This document shows, one piece after another, positions 32,146-32,598 of a stretch of DNA of 32,598 bases; within the stretch, counting starts at the first letter, position 1, and each line of letters starts with the position of its first letter. Origin of the DNA: CAZUVM01 sp964623885 (GTDB taxonomy: Bacteria; Verrucomicrobiota; Verrucomicrobiia; Limisphaerales; UBA8199); NCBI GenBank assembly GCA_964623885.1, contig CAZUVM010000146.1, forward strand, positions 1-32,598. The letters are read 5' to 3'. Made by a program: the position numbers and the translations under genes. Below the pieces are notes generated by a model that saw nothing but the letters and a program-made list of their open reading frames with translations, did no database searches and was not told the DNA's origin.

Positions 32146-32598
32146 ATGGCTGCAAAACAATTACTCTTCGATGAAGCCGCCCGGCAGGCTGTCCTCCGCG
32201 GCGTAAGCAAACTCTCCAAAGCTGTTACCGCCACGCTCGGCCCCAAAGGCCGCAATGTGGTCCTGGACAAGAAATTCGGCTCGCCGACCGTTACCAAGGA
32301 CGGCGTGACCGTGGCCAAGGAAATCGAGCTGGAAGATCCCTATGAAAACATGGGCGCCCAGATGGTCCGCGAGGTCGCCTCGAAAACCAGCGACGCCGCC
32401 GGCGATGGCACGACCACCGCTACCGTGCTCGCCGAGTCCATCTATCGCGAAGGCCTGAAGTACGTCACCTCCGGCGCCAATCCCATCGGCATCCAGCGCG
32501 GGATCAATAAGGCCGTCGCCGCCTCGGTCGAGCAGCTCGACAAAATCACCAAGAAGGTGAAGGACAAAGAGGAAATCAAACAGGTCGCGACCGTCTCC
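32146..32598 (+). CDS. groEL: chaperonin GroEL (partial, runs off right edge)
   Basis: The first 151 codons are present and open to the window edge. Translation starts MAAKQLLFDEAARQAVLRGV and includes the GroEL nucleotide-binding motifs TLGPKGRNVVLDKKFGSPTV, TKDGVTVAKEIELEDPYENM and the catalytic loop DAAGDGTTTATVLAESI. Part of the equatorial domain is seen; the rest lies outside. No frameshift. It is the second gene of groESL. Confidence 0.97.
   Translation, partial: MAAKQLLFDEAARQAVLRGVSKLSKAVTATLGPKGRNVVLDKKFGSPTVTKDGVTVAKEIELEDPYENMGAQMVREVASKTSDAAGDGTTTATVLAESIYREGLKYVTSGANPIGIQRGINKAVAASVEQLDKITKKVKDKEEIKQVATVS

Overview
The window looks like a chromosomal piece of a Verrucomicrobiota bacterium, most likely the Limisphaerales/Pedosphaera group. 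This rests on gene content read from the translations, not on any database search. The markers are a DUF1501 protein next to a planctomycete-type cytochrome c/DUF1549/DUF1553 protein, an H-x-DG-type pseudopilin, large secreted Ig-repeat proteins, several secreted proteins ending in a (F/Y)R(L/V)xxP tail, and many small dispersed hairpin repeats. No transposase, integrase, CRISPR array, tRNA or rRNA was seen.

Layout. Positions 1-920 (minus): a possible truncated gene and a small secreted protein. 1240-3267: a stand-alone response-regulator receiver (plus) whose 3' end overlaps a CHAD gene (minus); the CHAD gene follows a CYTH gene, a pair linked in the literature to polyphosphate/triphosphate chemistry. 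3524-5189 (minus): a PAP2/class A acid phosphatase and a type II pseudopilin. 5439-8678 (plus): a 1079-aa secreted protein with three Ig-like domains. 8694-13267 (minus): DUF1501, then cytochrome c/DUF1549/DUF1553, the latter broken by a one-base deletion in an A tract. 13466-17070: two more secreted proteins with the same C-terminal module, a SHOCT lipoprotein and small ORFs. 17235-20134 (plus): a DUF6259-like glycosidase translationally coupled to a HAD phosphatase.

From 20187 to the end the content is mostly housekeeping: CvpA-like protein, tandem ACT protein, ribosome recycling factor, UvrD/PcrA helicase, a deoxyribose-phosphate aldolase plus aldehyde dehydrogenase pair, class II DAHP synthase with an upstream NUDIX hydrolase, and the chaperone block dnaK-groES-groEL (groEL runs off the right edge).

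The most unusual aspect is repeat biology. Several short repeat families (heptamer TCACGNN, CTCACCCC/GGAGAGGG hairpins, CACAGAT/GGACAC inverted repeats, ACGCCGTCCCCGGCGT hairpins) lie between genes and also inside coding sequence. One copy supplies most of the signal peptide of the cytochrome c protein. Others add in-frame segments to the PcrA helicase, the DUF1553 protein and the N-terminus of DeoC. Between deoC and the aldehyde dehydrogenase gene is an array of seven different small hairpins spaced about 33 bp apart. The dnaK upstream region has four TGTGACA heptamers and no CIRCE operator.
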